Positions 15,093-22,095 of a stretch of DNA of 25,384 nucleotides are shown here, piece after piece. Location of the stretch: positions 1 to 25,384 of the forward strand of contig NZ_LGUR01000272.1 in assembly GCF_001270495.1 (NCBI RefSeq). Reading direction: 5' to 3'. The first letter of the stretch is position 1, and each line of letters starts with the position of its first letter. A model generated the notes under the pieces. It had not been told where the DNA came from. It saw only the letters and a program-made list of their open reading frames with translations, and made no database searches. The DNA comes from Streptomyces viridochromogenes. GTDB taxonomy: Bacteria; Actinomycetota; Actinomycetes; Streptomycetales; Streptomycetaceae. The position numbers were made by a program, and so were the translations under genes.

Positions 15093-15415
15093 GTGGACTA
15101 CCCGAACGACCAGGCGCCCGGCGCCCTCGTGCGCCAGGGCATCCCGGAGCACGGCCGTATCCCGAAGTACTGCGCGGTGAAGGCCCGGCTCGACCGCCTC
15201 GTCGGCGAACTCGGCGAGGGCGACCCGCTCCCCACCGAGCGCGACCTCTCCGAGGAGTACGAGGTCGCCCGCGAGACCGTCCGGCAGGCGATCCGAGCTG
15301 GTGCCGGAAGGGAAGCTGCGCAGGCGTGGCCGCGGCACGGTCGTCGCCGGACCCAAGCTCGAACAACCCCTCTCCCTCGCCGGCTACACCGAGGGCGTAC
15401 GGCGGCAGGGCGCAC
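15093..15415 (+). pseudogene. GntR-family regulator remnant, frameshifted and truncated
   Basis: From a GTG at 15093 the frame encodes a typical Streptomyces GntR start (PEHGRIPKYCAVKARLDRLV, then LPTERDLSEEYEVARETVRQ), that is, the winged-helix DNA-binding domain. Near 15295 the frame is lost. The continuing homology, VPEGKLRRRGRGTVVAGPK and LSLAGYTEGVRRQG, lies in another frame, best explained by a two-base deletion within ATCCGAGCTG. The effector-binding (UTRA) domain is absent: after RRQG the sequence jumps to the tail of a phosphatase gene. This is a decayed regulator and probably non-functional, although a short HTH-only peptide could still be made. Confidence 0.75.
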
Positions 15416-15419
15416 TCCC

Positions 15420-15635
15420 GGCTTGGCCGCCCTCGGCTGGCAGGACCAGGCCGCCGTCGTCGGCGACACCTCGTACGACATGCTCAGCGGGGTGCGCGCG
15501 GGCGCGGGGGTCGTCGCCGGCGCCCTGACCGGCGCGCACGAGGCGGACACGCTGCGGGCCGCCGGGGCGAGCCAGGTCCTCGGCTCCGTCGCGGAGTTGC
15601 CCGGAGTACTGGAGTTGCCCGGAGTACTCACATGA
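15420..15635 (+). pseudogene. C-terminal fragment of a HAD-superfamily phosphatase
   Basis: The frame reads GLAALGWQDQAAVVGDTSYD and continues into SGVRAGAGVVAGALTGAH, the motif IV region (GDTSYD, where two acids would bind Mg) and C-terminus of a phosphonatase-like HAD hydrolase. The nucleophile DxD motif and cap domain are missing, so it cannot act alone. It begins directly where the GntR remnant ends, suggesting that one deletion removed the GntR effector domain and the first part of this gene. Its last residues come from an exact 18-bp tandem duplication (ELPGVL twice). Confidence 0.72.
15593..15628 (+). repeat. two exact tandem copies of an 18-bp unit
   Basis: GGAGTTGCCCGGAGTACT is present at 15593-15610 and immediately again at 15611-15628. 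It encodes a duplicated hexapeptide at the end of the HAD fragment. The absence of differences suggests a recent slippage event in a sequence no longer under selection. Confidence 0.9.
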
Positions 15636-15718
15636 ACGGCGGCATCCGCTTCGACCCCGTACACCGGTCCAACATCTGGTACCGGGTGATCGACGGGGTC
15701 AGGATCAGCCACTCCTGA
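15632..15718 (+). CDS. possible 28-residue small protein
   Basis: An ATG overlapping the HAD fragment's stop (ATGA) opens a 28-codon frame ending at 15718, with the polar-aromatic segment NIWYRVIDGVRISHS. It has no recognised family and no separate ribosome site; it would depend on coupling to a decayed gene. It may equally be a remnant of a further lost gene. Confidence 0.25.
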   Translation: MNGGIRFDPVHRSNIWYRVIDGVRISHS

Positions 15719-15793
15719 TTACGCTGGGGGCGTCGGTACGCCGTGGTTCCGGCGCCCCCGCTCATCCCGTACGCAGGCCAGGAGCACAGCAAC

Positions 15794-16573
15794 ATGGCAG
15801 ACCGCAAGCCCATCGAGTCTTGGCTCACCGACATGGACGGTGTGCTCATCCACGAGGGCGTTCCGATCCCCGGCGCCGACGCCTTCATCAAGAAGCTGCG
15901 TGAGTCCGGCAAGCCCTTCCTCGTCCTCACCAACAACTCGATGTACACCCCGCGCGACCTGCACGCCCGGCTGAACCGCATGGGCCTGGAGGTGCCGATC
16001 GAGAACATCTGGACCTCGGCGCTGGCCACCGCCAAGTTCCTCGACGACCAGCGTCCCGGCGGCTCGGCGTATGTCATCGGCGAGGCGGGCATGACCACCG
16101 CGCTGCACGACATCGGCTACATCCTCACCGACCACGAGCCGGACTACGTCGTGCTCGGCGAGACCCGCACCTACTCCTTCGAGGCCATGACCAAGGCGGT
16201 CCGGCTCATCAACAACGGCGCCCGCTTCATCTGCACCAACCCCGACGAGACGGGTCCGTCGGCCGAAGGCCCGCTGCCCGCCACCGGAGCCGTCGCCGCC
16301 CTGATCACCAAGGCGACCGGCAAGCAGCCGTACTTCGCGGGCAAGCCGAACCCGCTGATGATGCGGACCGGCCTGAACGCCATCGGCGCCCACTCCGAGA
16401 GCAGCGCCATGATCGGCGACCGCATGGACACCGACGTGCTGGCCGGCATGGAGGCCGGGATGCAGACGTTCCTGGTGCTCACCGGGCTGACCCGGCCCGA
16501 GCAGGTGGAGAACTTCCCGTACCGCCCGTCCAAGATCGTGGACTCGATCGCGGATCTGGTCGACCGGATCTGA
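15794..16573 (+). CDS. HAD-IIA (NagD-like) phosphatase
   Basis: This 259-residue hydrolase has all four HAD motifs: the nucleophile Asp13 and acid Asp15 in TDMDGV, the TNN motif at 46-48, Lys184 in GKPNPL, and motif IV IGDRMDTD with Asp209 and Asp214. The large C2 cap between motifs II and III (about 75-180) marks subclass IIA, which includes NagD, phosphoglycolate and 4-nitrophenyl phosphatases. It probably removes phosphate from sugar phosphates or nucleotides in the cytoplasm; E. coli NagD prefers UMP/GMP. CAGGAG precedes the ATG, 75 bp after the possible small ORF. A strong terminator hairpin follows 38 bp after the stop. The substrate is undetermined. Confidence 0.93.
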   Translation: MADRKPIESWLTDMDGVLIHEGVPIPGADAFIKKLRESGKPFLVLTNNSMYTPRDLHARLNRMGLEVPIENIWTSALATAKFLDDQRPGGSAYVIGEAGMTTALHDIGYILTDHEPDYVVLGETRTYSFEAMTKAVRLINNGARFICTNPDETGPSAEGPLPATGAVAALITKATGKQPYFAGKPNPLMMRTGLNAIGAHSESSAMIGDRMDTDVLAGMEAGMQTFLVLTGLTRPEQVENFPYRPSKIVDSIADLVDRI

Positions 16574-16611
16574 AACCCTTGGGCCGTGTGACACAACCCG
16601 TACGGAGCAGT

Positions 16612-16638
16612 CCGGCCCCGCTGAGGATGCGGGGCCGG
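16612..16638 (+). terminator. intrinsic-type terminator after the NagD-like gene
   Basis: CCGGCCCCGC (16612-16621) and GCGGGGCCGG (16629-16638) form a perfect 10-bp stem with a 7-base loop. No T-run follows, as is common in Streptomyces. It separates the phosphatase gene from the sortase F operon. Confidence 0.8.
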
Positions 16639-16653
16639 TCCTCCGGGGGGAGT

Positions 16654-16669
16654 CTCCAGATATCTGGAG
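16654..16669 (+). promoter_or_regulatory. 16-bp perfect palindrome overlapping a ribosome site
   Basis: CTCCAGATATCTGGAG is exactly self-complementary, and its right arm contains GGAG of the GGAGG ribosome site for the gene at 16677. In RNA it could fold as a 6-bp stem with an ATAT loop that hides the ribosome site. In DNA it could be an operator. Either would control the secreted protein and its coupled sortase together. Confidence 0.55.
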
Positions 16670-16676
16670 GTTCACG

Positions 16677-17225
16677 ATGGGATCACTGCACGTCACCCTC
16701 TGTGCCATCGCCGCCCTGGGCACGGTCGCCGTCACCCCGGCGGCATACGCGGCGGACAGGGCGGACGGGGGTGTCTCGGTCAGCCCGTCCGCACCCCACC
16801 CGGGCGGCGACATCGCGCTGCTGGTGAGCGGATGCCGGGAGAAGACCGCCCTGGCCGTCTCCACGGCGTTCGTCGCCGACGCACGCCTCACCGTCGGCGC
16901 CGACGGCACCCTCGTCGGCCAGAGCCGCATCCGCTCCACGCTCACGGCGGGCACGTACGACGTGAAGGTCGCCTGCGGGGACGCGTCCCGCGCGGGCGCC
17001 GTCAACGTCGTACGGCGGGGGAACCAGCCGGCGGCCCACGCGTCCCCCGTCGCCCCGGTCGACGCCGGCGCCGGCGGCACCGCCCATCTCGCCGTCGTGG
17101 ACGCCCGCGCGGCCGGTCCCGGCACGGCGCACACCGTGACGGGGCTGGTCCTCGCGGGCGTCGCCGCGACCGCCGTGGCGCTCCGCAGCGCCCGCCGCAG
17201 CCGTGAGCAGCGCGGGCCGCACTGA
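16677..17225 (+). CDS. secreted, C-terminally membrane-anchored protein of a sortase F pair
   Basis: This 182-residue protein has a signal peptide (likely cut after AYA at about 24-26), then a small beta-rich-looking domain with two cysteines (SGCREK and VACGDA) and LTAGTYDVKV. An Ala/Gly/Pro spacer, a hydrophobic helix near 149-167 and a basic tail (RSARRSREQR) follow. No LPxTG or LAxTG motif precedes the helix, so it is probably an ordinary membrane anchor. It ends 2 bp before the class F sortase gene, so the two are translated together. This two-gene arrangement is familiar in Streptomyces, but the protein's role is unknown. Its ribosome site is embedded in a perfect palindrome. Confidence 0.78.
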   Translation: MGSLHVTLCAIAALGTVAVTPAAYAADRADGGVSVSPSAPHPGGDIALLVSGCREKTALAVSTAFVADARLTVGADGTLVGQSRIRSTLTAGTYDVKVACGDASRAGAVNVVRRGNQPAAHASPVAPVDAGAGGTAHLAVVDARAAGPGTAHTVTGLVLAGVAATAVALRSARRSREQRGPH

Positions 17226-17227
17226 CC

Positions 17228-17893
17228 ATGTCCGACCACGAACGCCCCGCCTACGGCGGTCGCCTGCTGATGGGCGTGGCCTGGGCCGTACTGCTGCTCG
17301 GGCTGTGGCTGTGGGGACGGGAGATCACCGACGTACGGCAGGGCATATCCGCGCCGGTGTCGGGCGACGTCGCGGCCGTCGGACGGCCACCCCGGGTGGA
17401 CCTGCCGCCCGCCGCACAGCCGTTGGGGGACGCGCTGCCCCAGCGCCTCGACATCCCGGGCCTGGGGATCCAGGCACCGGTGATCGCCCGGGGCCTCGAC
17501 ACCCACGGCGCGATCGAACCCCCGCCCTACGCCCAGGCCAACCTCGTCGGCTGGTACGCCGCCGGGGTGAAGCCGGGAGCCGCCGGTGCCGCACTCCTCG
17601 TGGGCCACGTCGACACCGAGACCCGCCCGGCCGTCTTCTACAAGATCAGCGCCCTCAAACCGGGCGCCACGGTGCGGATCCTGCGCGACGACGGCAAGCT
17701 CGCCGAGTTCACCGTCGACGACGTCCAGGTCGTCGCCCGCGACCGCTTCGACGCCCGCCAGGCCTACGGCGCCCACCGCTCGGGCCGTTCCGAACTGCGC
17801 CTGATCACCTGCGGCGGCGCCTTCGACCGGGCGACGCGCAGCTATACGGCGAACGTGATCGTGTCGGCGTATCTCACCGGCACAGGGCTGTGA
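17228..17893 (+). CDS. class F sortase
   Basis: This 221-residue enzyme has one N-terminal membrane helix (about 13-30), a proline-rich linker and a sortase barrel. His127 lies in LLVGHVDT, Cys195 in RLITCGG and Arg204 in the RATRSYTANV segment. The short TCGG context and overall size fit class F, the actinobacterial sortases whose biological substrates are largely unknown. It is coupled to the preceding secreted protein gene (2-bp gap), which is the natural candidate partner although it lacks a classic motif. A strong hairpin follows at 17915-17958. Confidence 0.88.
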   Translation: MSDHERPAYGGRLLMGVAWAVLLLGLWLWGREITDVRQGISAPVSGDVAAVGRPPRVDLPPAAQPLGDALPQRLDIPGLGIQAPVIARGLDTHGAIEPPPYAQANLVGWYAAGVKPGAAGAALLVGHVDTETRPAVFYKISALKPGATVRILRDDGKLAEFTVDDVQVVARDRFDARQAYGAHRSGRSELRLITCGGAFDRATRSYTANVIVSAYLTGTGL

Positions 17894-17914
17894 GGACGGG
17901 ACCGGGGCGCACCT

Positions 17915-17958
17915 GGCCCGGTCGACGGCCCGCTCCCCCCGAAGCCGCCGACCGGGCC
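17915..17958. terminator. bidirectional terminator hairpin
   Basis: Arms GGCCCGGTCGACGGC (17915-17929) and GCCGCCGACCGGGCC (17944-17958) pair at 14 of 15 positions with a C-rich 14-base loop. It sits between the sortase F gene and the convergent GAF-ANTAR gene and probably serves both. The remaining 160 bp up to 18119 show nothing else I can identify. Confidence 0.7.
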
Positions 17959-18119
17959 GGTCCTCGACCGCGCGCGCACGGGCTGCGGGAGTAACCCGGC
18001 GACCGGCGCGGGAGGCTTGTGATGACCACGGTGGGGATGGTCCGACCGGGGGCTGGGGTCGTCCGGAACCGACTTTAGAGCGGATGGCGGCCGGGGCCCA
18101 GAGGAAGTTCGAGGTGGTA

Positions 18120-18899
18120 CTACGCGCGGCCCTCGTCGTCCCCGCGCCCCGTCTCCCGGCGCAGCTCGGCGTCGTCCGCGACCCGGTCGATGACCTCGCC
18201 CGCGACCCGGTCCAGCGGCAGCCGACGGCGGCGCGCGTACTGCCGCATCGCCATGAAGGCGTCGTCGGCGGCCGTGTTCCAGCGCTCGGCCAGCATGCCC
18301 TTGGCCTGCTCGACGCGCACCCGGCTGGACAGGGCCTGCTGCAACTGACCGGCGAGGGCGCGGCATTGGACGTACGTCGTGTGGTTCTGGAGTCCGAGGG
18401 CCGCGCAGTCGGCGATGAGCTGGGCGAGCCGCAGCCGCGTGCCGTCGTCGGTGGCGGGGCCGTCGGGCAGGGCGCGGACGAAGACGTTGAGCGCGCCGAG
18501 CGGCTGCCGATGGCGGCGCAGCGGGACCGCGAACGTGACGGCGATGTCGTGGACCAGCGCCCGCTCGGTGAACTCGGGCCAGCGGGAGGCCGCCCGGGCC
18601 GCCCGTATCGACATCGGCGGCACCGGACGGCCGGAGCTGTAGCAGTCCAGACAGGGCCCGCCGTCGCGCTGGGCCTCCAGCAGGTCCCTCGCCGTCTCCT
18701 GATCCGCGCTGCTCGCCGTCAGCGACACCGTCCGGTCCTCGCCGATCAGCATGAACCCGGCGGCCTGCGCCGGCAGCAACCGCACGCAGTGGTCGGCGAC
18801 GCCCGATAAGTAGTGCCCGGCCTCGAACCCGTCTGTGAGGGTGTCCGCCGACTCCACCAACGCCTGCGCCAGCCGGATCTGCCGGGTGGATGGGTGCAT
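18120..18899 (-). CDS. GAF and ANTAR domain regulator
   Basis: This 259-residue protein has a GAF-like sensor domain (about 30-170), with GPCLDC holding Cys83 and Cys86, and IAVTFAVPLRRHRQPLGALNVF. A C-terminal ANTAR RNA-binding domain follows (about 182-240), with VRVEQAKGMLAERW and the three-helix pattern ending AGEVIDRV. ANTAR proteins bind paired RNA hexaloop hairpins and relieve transcription termination, so this is probably an antitermination regulator switched by a ligand or redox state in the GAF domain. The ATG at 18899 follows AGGGGAG. It diverges from cslZ; a link with that locus is possible but unproven. Paired hexaloop hairpins were not found near it by eye. Confidence 0.87.
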   Translation of the reverse strand: MHPSTRQIRLAQALVESADTLTDGFEAGHYLSGVADHCVRLLPAQAAGFMLIGEDRTVSLTASSADQETARDLLEAQRDGGPCLDCYSSGRPVPPMSIRAARAASRWPEFTERALVHDIAVTFAVPLRRHRQPLGALNVFVRALPDGPATDDGTRLRLAQLIADCAALGLQNHTTYVQCRALAGQLQQALSSRVRVEQAKGMLAERWNTAADDAFMAMRQYARRRRLPLDRVAGEVIDRVADDAELRRETGRGDDEGRA

Positions 18900-19038
18900 G
18901 ACCGCACACTCCCCTTCCCCTGTTCCTCTGTGTCTTAGTGGCTGTAACAGCTCTCCGACAAGGCTCGGCGAACTCGTGTGCCCCACGACACGTATGTCAG
19001 GATTGAGCCTTGGAACAGTGCACCCGAGGGGGAGCTGG
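18900..19038. promoter_or_regulatory. divergent promoter region, GAF-ANTAR gene and cslZ
   Basis: This 139-bp gap serves two outward-facing genes. Ribosome sites are clear at both ends (AGGGGAG leftward, GAGGGGGAG rightward). No unambiguous -35/-10 pair is visible. A short interrupted dyad, CGTGT/ACACG, lies around 18975-18992. Confidence 0.4.
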
Positions 19039-20067
19039 ATGTACCTGAAGAGGGGGGCCTGGAGGGGGGCTCGCGCGCGGACGTCCGCGATGGTGCTGGG
19101 GGCGGCACTACTGATCGCGGGCTGTTCCTCCGGGGACGGCGAGGAGCCGGAGGACAACGCCGGCGCCGGGATCAGCCAACAGCCCAAGGAGACCGACCCG
19201 TTCTGGGTGAACCCGGACGGGAACGCGGCGCAGCAGGTGGCCGACTACGAGAAGGCCGACAAGAAGGAGGACGCCGAGGAGATCCGCAAGATAGCGGAAC
19301 AGCCGACGGGCGAGTGGATCGGCCCGGAGAACCCGGAGCAGGAGGCCCGCGGCTACACCGAGGCCGCCGACAAGGCCGGCCGTACCGCCCTGCTGGTCCT
19401 CTACAACATCCCGCACCGCGACTGCGGCCAGTACTCCCAGGGCGGTGCCGCCGACGGCGACGCCTACCGGGCCTGGATCGACGGCGTGGCCAAGGGAATC
19501 GAGGACCGGTCCACGACGGTGATCCTGGAGCCGGACGCGGTGCTGCACCTCGTCGACGGCTGCACCCCGGGCGAGTTCCACGAGGAGCGCTACGACCTCC
19601 TCAAGGGTGCCATCACCAAGCTCAAGTCCCTGAAGAACACCAAGGTCTACCTGGACGCGGGCAACGCCGGCTGGGGTCATCCCGACCAGATCTTCGAGCC
19701 CCTGAAGTGGGCGGGCATCGACCAGGCCGACGGCTTCGCCGTCAACGTCTCCAACTTCTACACGACCAAGGACTCGATCGCGTACGGCAAGCAGCTCTCC
19801 ACCAAGGTGGGCGACAAGCCGTTCGTCATCGACACCAGCCGCAACGGCAACGGCCCCTACACCGAGGGCAACCCGGACGAGCGCTGGTGCAACCCACCGG
19901 GCCGCGCGCTGGGCGAAACCCCGACGACCAAGACGTCGGACCCGCTCGTCGACGCATACGTCTGGGTCAAGCGCCCCGGCGAGTCGGACGGCGAGTGCAA
20001 GGGCGGCCCGAAGGCGGGCGAATGGTGGGCGGAGTACGCCCTGAAGCTCGCGGAGGCCAGTAAGTAA
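19039..20067 (+). CDS. cslZ: GH6 family beta-1,4-glucanase lipoprotein, CslZ
   Basis: This 342-residue enzyme has a lipoprotein signal with lipobox LIAGC, so Cys29 would be lipidated and the protein held outside the membrane. A glycoside hydrolase family 6 domain follows: YNIPHRDCG with Asp128, VILEPDAVLHLV with the probable catalytic acid Asp166, LDAGNAGWG (205-213), DTSRNGNG, and KRPGESDGEC with Asp317. GH6 enzymes are inverting cellulases. In S. coelicolor a GH6 endoglucanase gene, cslZ, lies beside glxA and cslA and acts on the hyphal-tip glucan; position and family match here. It faces glxA tail to tail, 90 bp apart, so it is not in the same transcript. GAGGGGGAG precedes the ATG. No cellulose-binding module is present. 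Confidence 0.9.
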   Translation: MYLKRGAWRGARARTSAMVLGAALLIAGCSSGDGEEPEDNAGAGISQQPKETDPFWVNPDGNAAQQVADYEKADKKEDAEEIRKIAEQPTGEWIGPENPEQEARGYTEAADKAGRTALLVLYNIPHRDCGQYSQGGAADGDAYRAWIDGVAKGIEDRSTTVILEPDAVLHLVDGCTPGEFHEERYDLLKGAITKLKSLKNTKVYLDAGNAGWGHPDQIFEPLKWAGIDQADGFAVNVSNFYTTKDSIAYGKQLSTKVGDKPFVIDTSRNGNGPYTEGNPDERWCNPPGRALGETPTTKTSDPLVDAYVWVKRPGESDGECKGGPKAGEWWAEYALKLAEASK

Positions 20068-20077
20068 CGCCGGTGCT

Positions 20078-20102
20078 CCCCGTGCCCCAAAGGGGCGCGG
20101 GG
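20078..20102. terminator. bidirectional terminator within the Streptomyces intergenic repeat
   Basis: CCCCGTGCCCC (20078-20088) and GGGGCGCGGGG (20092-20102) pair with one G-T-type mismatch around AAA. The sequence runs on into GGGGAACTGCGCGACCAGCC, the same element core seen at 10971. It separates the convergent cslZ and glxA genes. Confidence 0.72.
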
Positions 20103-20157
20103 AACTGCGCGACCAGCCACGAAGCACCCGCAGCCGTAGACGAAACCCGCGGCAGCG

Positions 20158-22095
20158 CTACGGCACCCGAACCCACTGCGCCTTCGACGGCGTCCCCTGG
20201 TCATCCGTCACGAACAGCATGTACCAGCCCGACGGAACCAGGTTCCGGTTGGTCGGCACGGTCACTGTCACCTTGTCGCCGGACTTCTTGAACTCCAGCG
20301 CCACCGACCGCTGATCCACGTCCGTGACATGCGTCGACGCGCTCGGCCGCATCAGCCGTACGTTCTCGATCGACGAGGCGTGCCGCGAGGTGAACGTGCC
20401 CGTCCCGCCCCGCTTGATGGTCTGCGGCCCGCCCGACAGCGACGGCTGCGCGTCCCGGTACAGATACGGCGGCGTGTAGATCTCGATCCGCTGCTCGAAC
20501 TTGCCCGGCTTGGTGTTGGCCTTATCGGCGTACAGCGAGTCCGAGCCGAAGAACATCACTCGGCCGTCGGGCAGCAGGATCGACCCGGAGTGGTAGTTGC
20601 GGCCCACCAGCGGGTCGGCGACCGGGTCGAGGGCGCCCGTGTCCGCGTTGTACAGGTGCGCCTGGAGGATGTTGGAGTCGCCGCGGCCCCGGTAGTCCTC
20701 GGAACCGCCCGACACCAGCACGGTGTCGTCCGGCAGCACCGACGCCTGCGGATACCTCGTGCCCTTCTCCAGCGACGGCCCGTCCACGAACTTCGGGTCG
20801 TCGTCCTTGAGATCGATGAGCCGCGTCTTCTCGCTGGACTCCTTGGACTCGCCGACGCCACCGCCGCCGATCACCATGTACTTCTCGTCCTGCGCGGGCG
20901 GCAGCAGCACCGTGCCCGAGGTCTCCATCAGCTTGGGGTCGCTCAGGCCGGGCAGCTTGCTGAACTTGTTGGTGTCCACGTCCCAGATGCCCGGGTCGCG
21001 GCCGACGTTGTCGGGGCCGTAGCCCGCGTTCGAACCCGAGTAGAAGATCTTGCCGTTCTCCAGCGGGAACAGCGCCGGGTACGTCGGGAACTGGCGCACC
21101 TTCTGGAGGTACGTCCACTTCTTCGTCTTCGGGTCGTACACCTCGTTCTTGCCCGGCACCAGCTGGCCGATGTCGTCGAGGCCGGAGACGCTGAGGATCT
21201 TCCCGTCGCTCAGGGTGGTGAGCGTCGGGTACCAGCGGGCCTCGTGCATCGGGTCGACCTTGATGTACTTCTCGGCGACCGGGTCGAACTCATAGGCATC
21301 CCGGATGCCCTGGAAGTCCTTCTTGTCCAGGGCGAGCTTCTGCGCGATGCCGTACGTGTTGCGCGCGTCGGCGCCGGACAGCCCCTGGATGCGGTAGTTG
21401 TCCTGGGTGCCGGTCTCGTACTGTCTGCCCTTCTTCTGCGCCTCGACATAGATCCGGCCGAGACCGGGGTCGTTGCGCAGGAACCTGCCGGTCGCCTTGT
21501 CGAAGACCTTCTTCGCGCGCGGCACCAGCACCGGGTCCTTGGAGACGAAGGTCTGGCCGTTCTCCTTGCCGGTGAACTTGGTGCCCGCGGGCAGCGTGAT
21601 CGGCCGGTCCGGGTTCTCGTTGTGGACGATCATCAGGCCACCGGCCTTGGTGACGTCACCCTTGAGCTTCTCGTACCGCTTCGTACCGCCCGCGATCAGC
21701 AGGTTGCCGTTGGACAGCTGGGTGTGGCCCGTGCAGAACAGGTCGTTCGGCGTCGGCACCTTCTTGATCGTGCCCTTGACCGGGTCCCAGATCCGGGTGT
21801 CGTACTTCTTCGCGTCGAAGTTGTCCTGATTGTTGCCCGAGCCCGCGATCAGCAGCACCTTGCCGGTGTGCAGAAGCGCCGCGTGGATGGTGTTCTGGCG
21901 GTACTCCTCCGGGAAATCGACGATCTCCCATTTGCCGTTCTCGGCTTTGTACTCGGGTCTGTTGATTTGGTACTGGTGGTATTTCTCGGTGCCGACGCGA
22001 TAGAGCCACGGCCCGTTCATTCCGGCCAGCGCGAGTACCACCGCCGTACCTATCGCGAGTCGACGGGCGCGGCGGCGGCCTGCACGGTCGTTCAT
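20158..22095 (-). CDS. glxA: GlxA, galactose-oxidase-like mono-copper radical oxidase
   Basis: This 645-residue protein has an N-terminal basic stretch and membrane anchor (about 12-30), then seven-bladed Kelch-type repeats and a C-terminal immunoglobulin-like domain. Residues of the copper-radical site are present: Cys121 in DLFCTGH and Tyr289 in ARWYP (the Tyr-Cys cross-link, matching Cys228 and Tyr272 of galactose oxidase), Trp288 beside it, and copper ligands Tyr501 and His502 in RNYHSG and His589 in STHVTD. In Streptomyces GlxA acts outside the membrane with CslA in making the glycan at hyphal tips needed for aerial growth and pellet formation. Its ATG overlaps the cslA stop (ATGA), so synthesis is coupled. 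The assignment is firm; the natural substrate is unsettled. Confidence 0.96.
   Translation of the reverse strand: MNDRAGRRRARRLAIGTAVVLALAGMNGPWLYRVGTEKYHQYQINRPEYKAENGKWEIVDFPEEYRQNTIHAALLHTGKVLLIAGSGNNQDNFDAKKYDTRIWDPVKGTIKKVPTPNDLFCTGHTQLSNGNLLIAGGTKRYEKLKGDVTKAGGLMIVHNENPDRPITLPAGTKFTGKENGQTFVSKDPVLVPRAKKVFDKATGRFLRNDPGLGRIYVEAQKKGRQYETGTQDNYRIQGLSGADARNTYGIAQKLALDKKDFQGIRDAYEFDPVAEKYIKVDPMHEARWYPTLTTLSDGKILSVSGLDDIGQLVPGKNEVYDPKTKKWTYLQKVRQFPTYPALFPLENGKIFYSGSNAGYGPDNVGRDPGIWDVDTNKFSKLPGLSDPKLMETSGTVLLPPAQDEKYMVIGGGGVGESKESSEKTRLIDLKDDDPKFVDGPSLEKGTRYPQASVLPDDTVLVSGGSEDYRGRGDSNILQAHLYNADTGALDPVADPLVGRNYHSGSILLPDGRVMFFGSDSLYADKANTKPGKFEQRIEIYTPPYLYRDAQPSLSGGPQTIKRGGTGTFTSRHASSIENVRLMRPSASTHVTDVDQRSVALEFKKSGDKVTVTVPTNRNLVPSGWYMLFVTDDQGTPSKAQWVRVP

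Noticed and set aside
15719..17776. 685-codon leftward open frame across the NagD-like, secreted-protein and sortase F genes
   Set aside because: It spans three well-supported genes on the other strand, the terminator and the palindrome.
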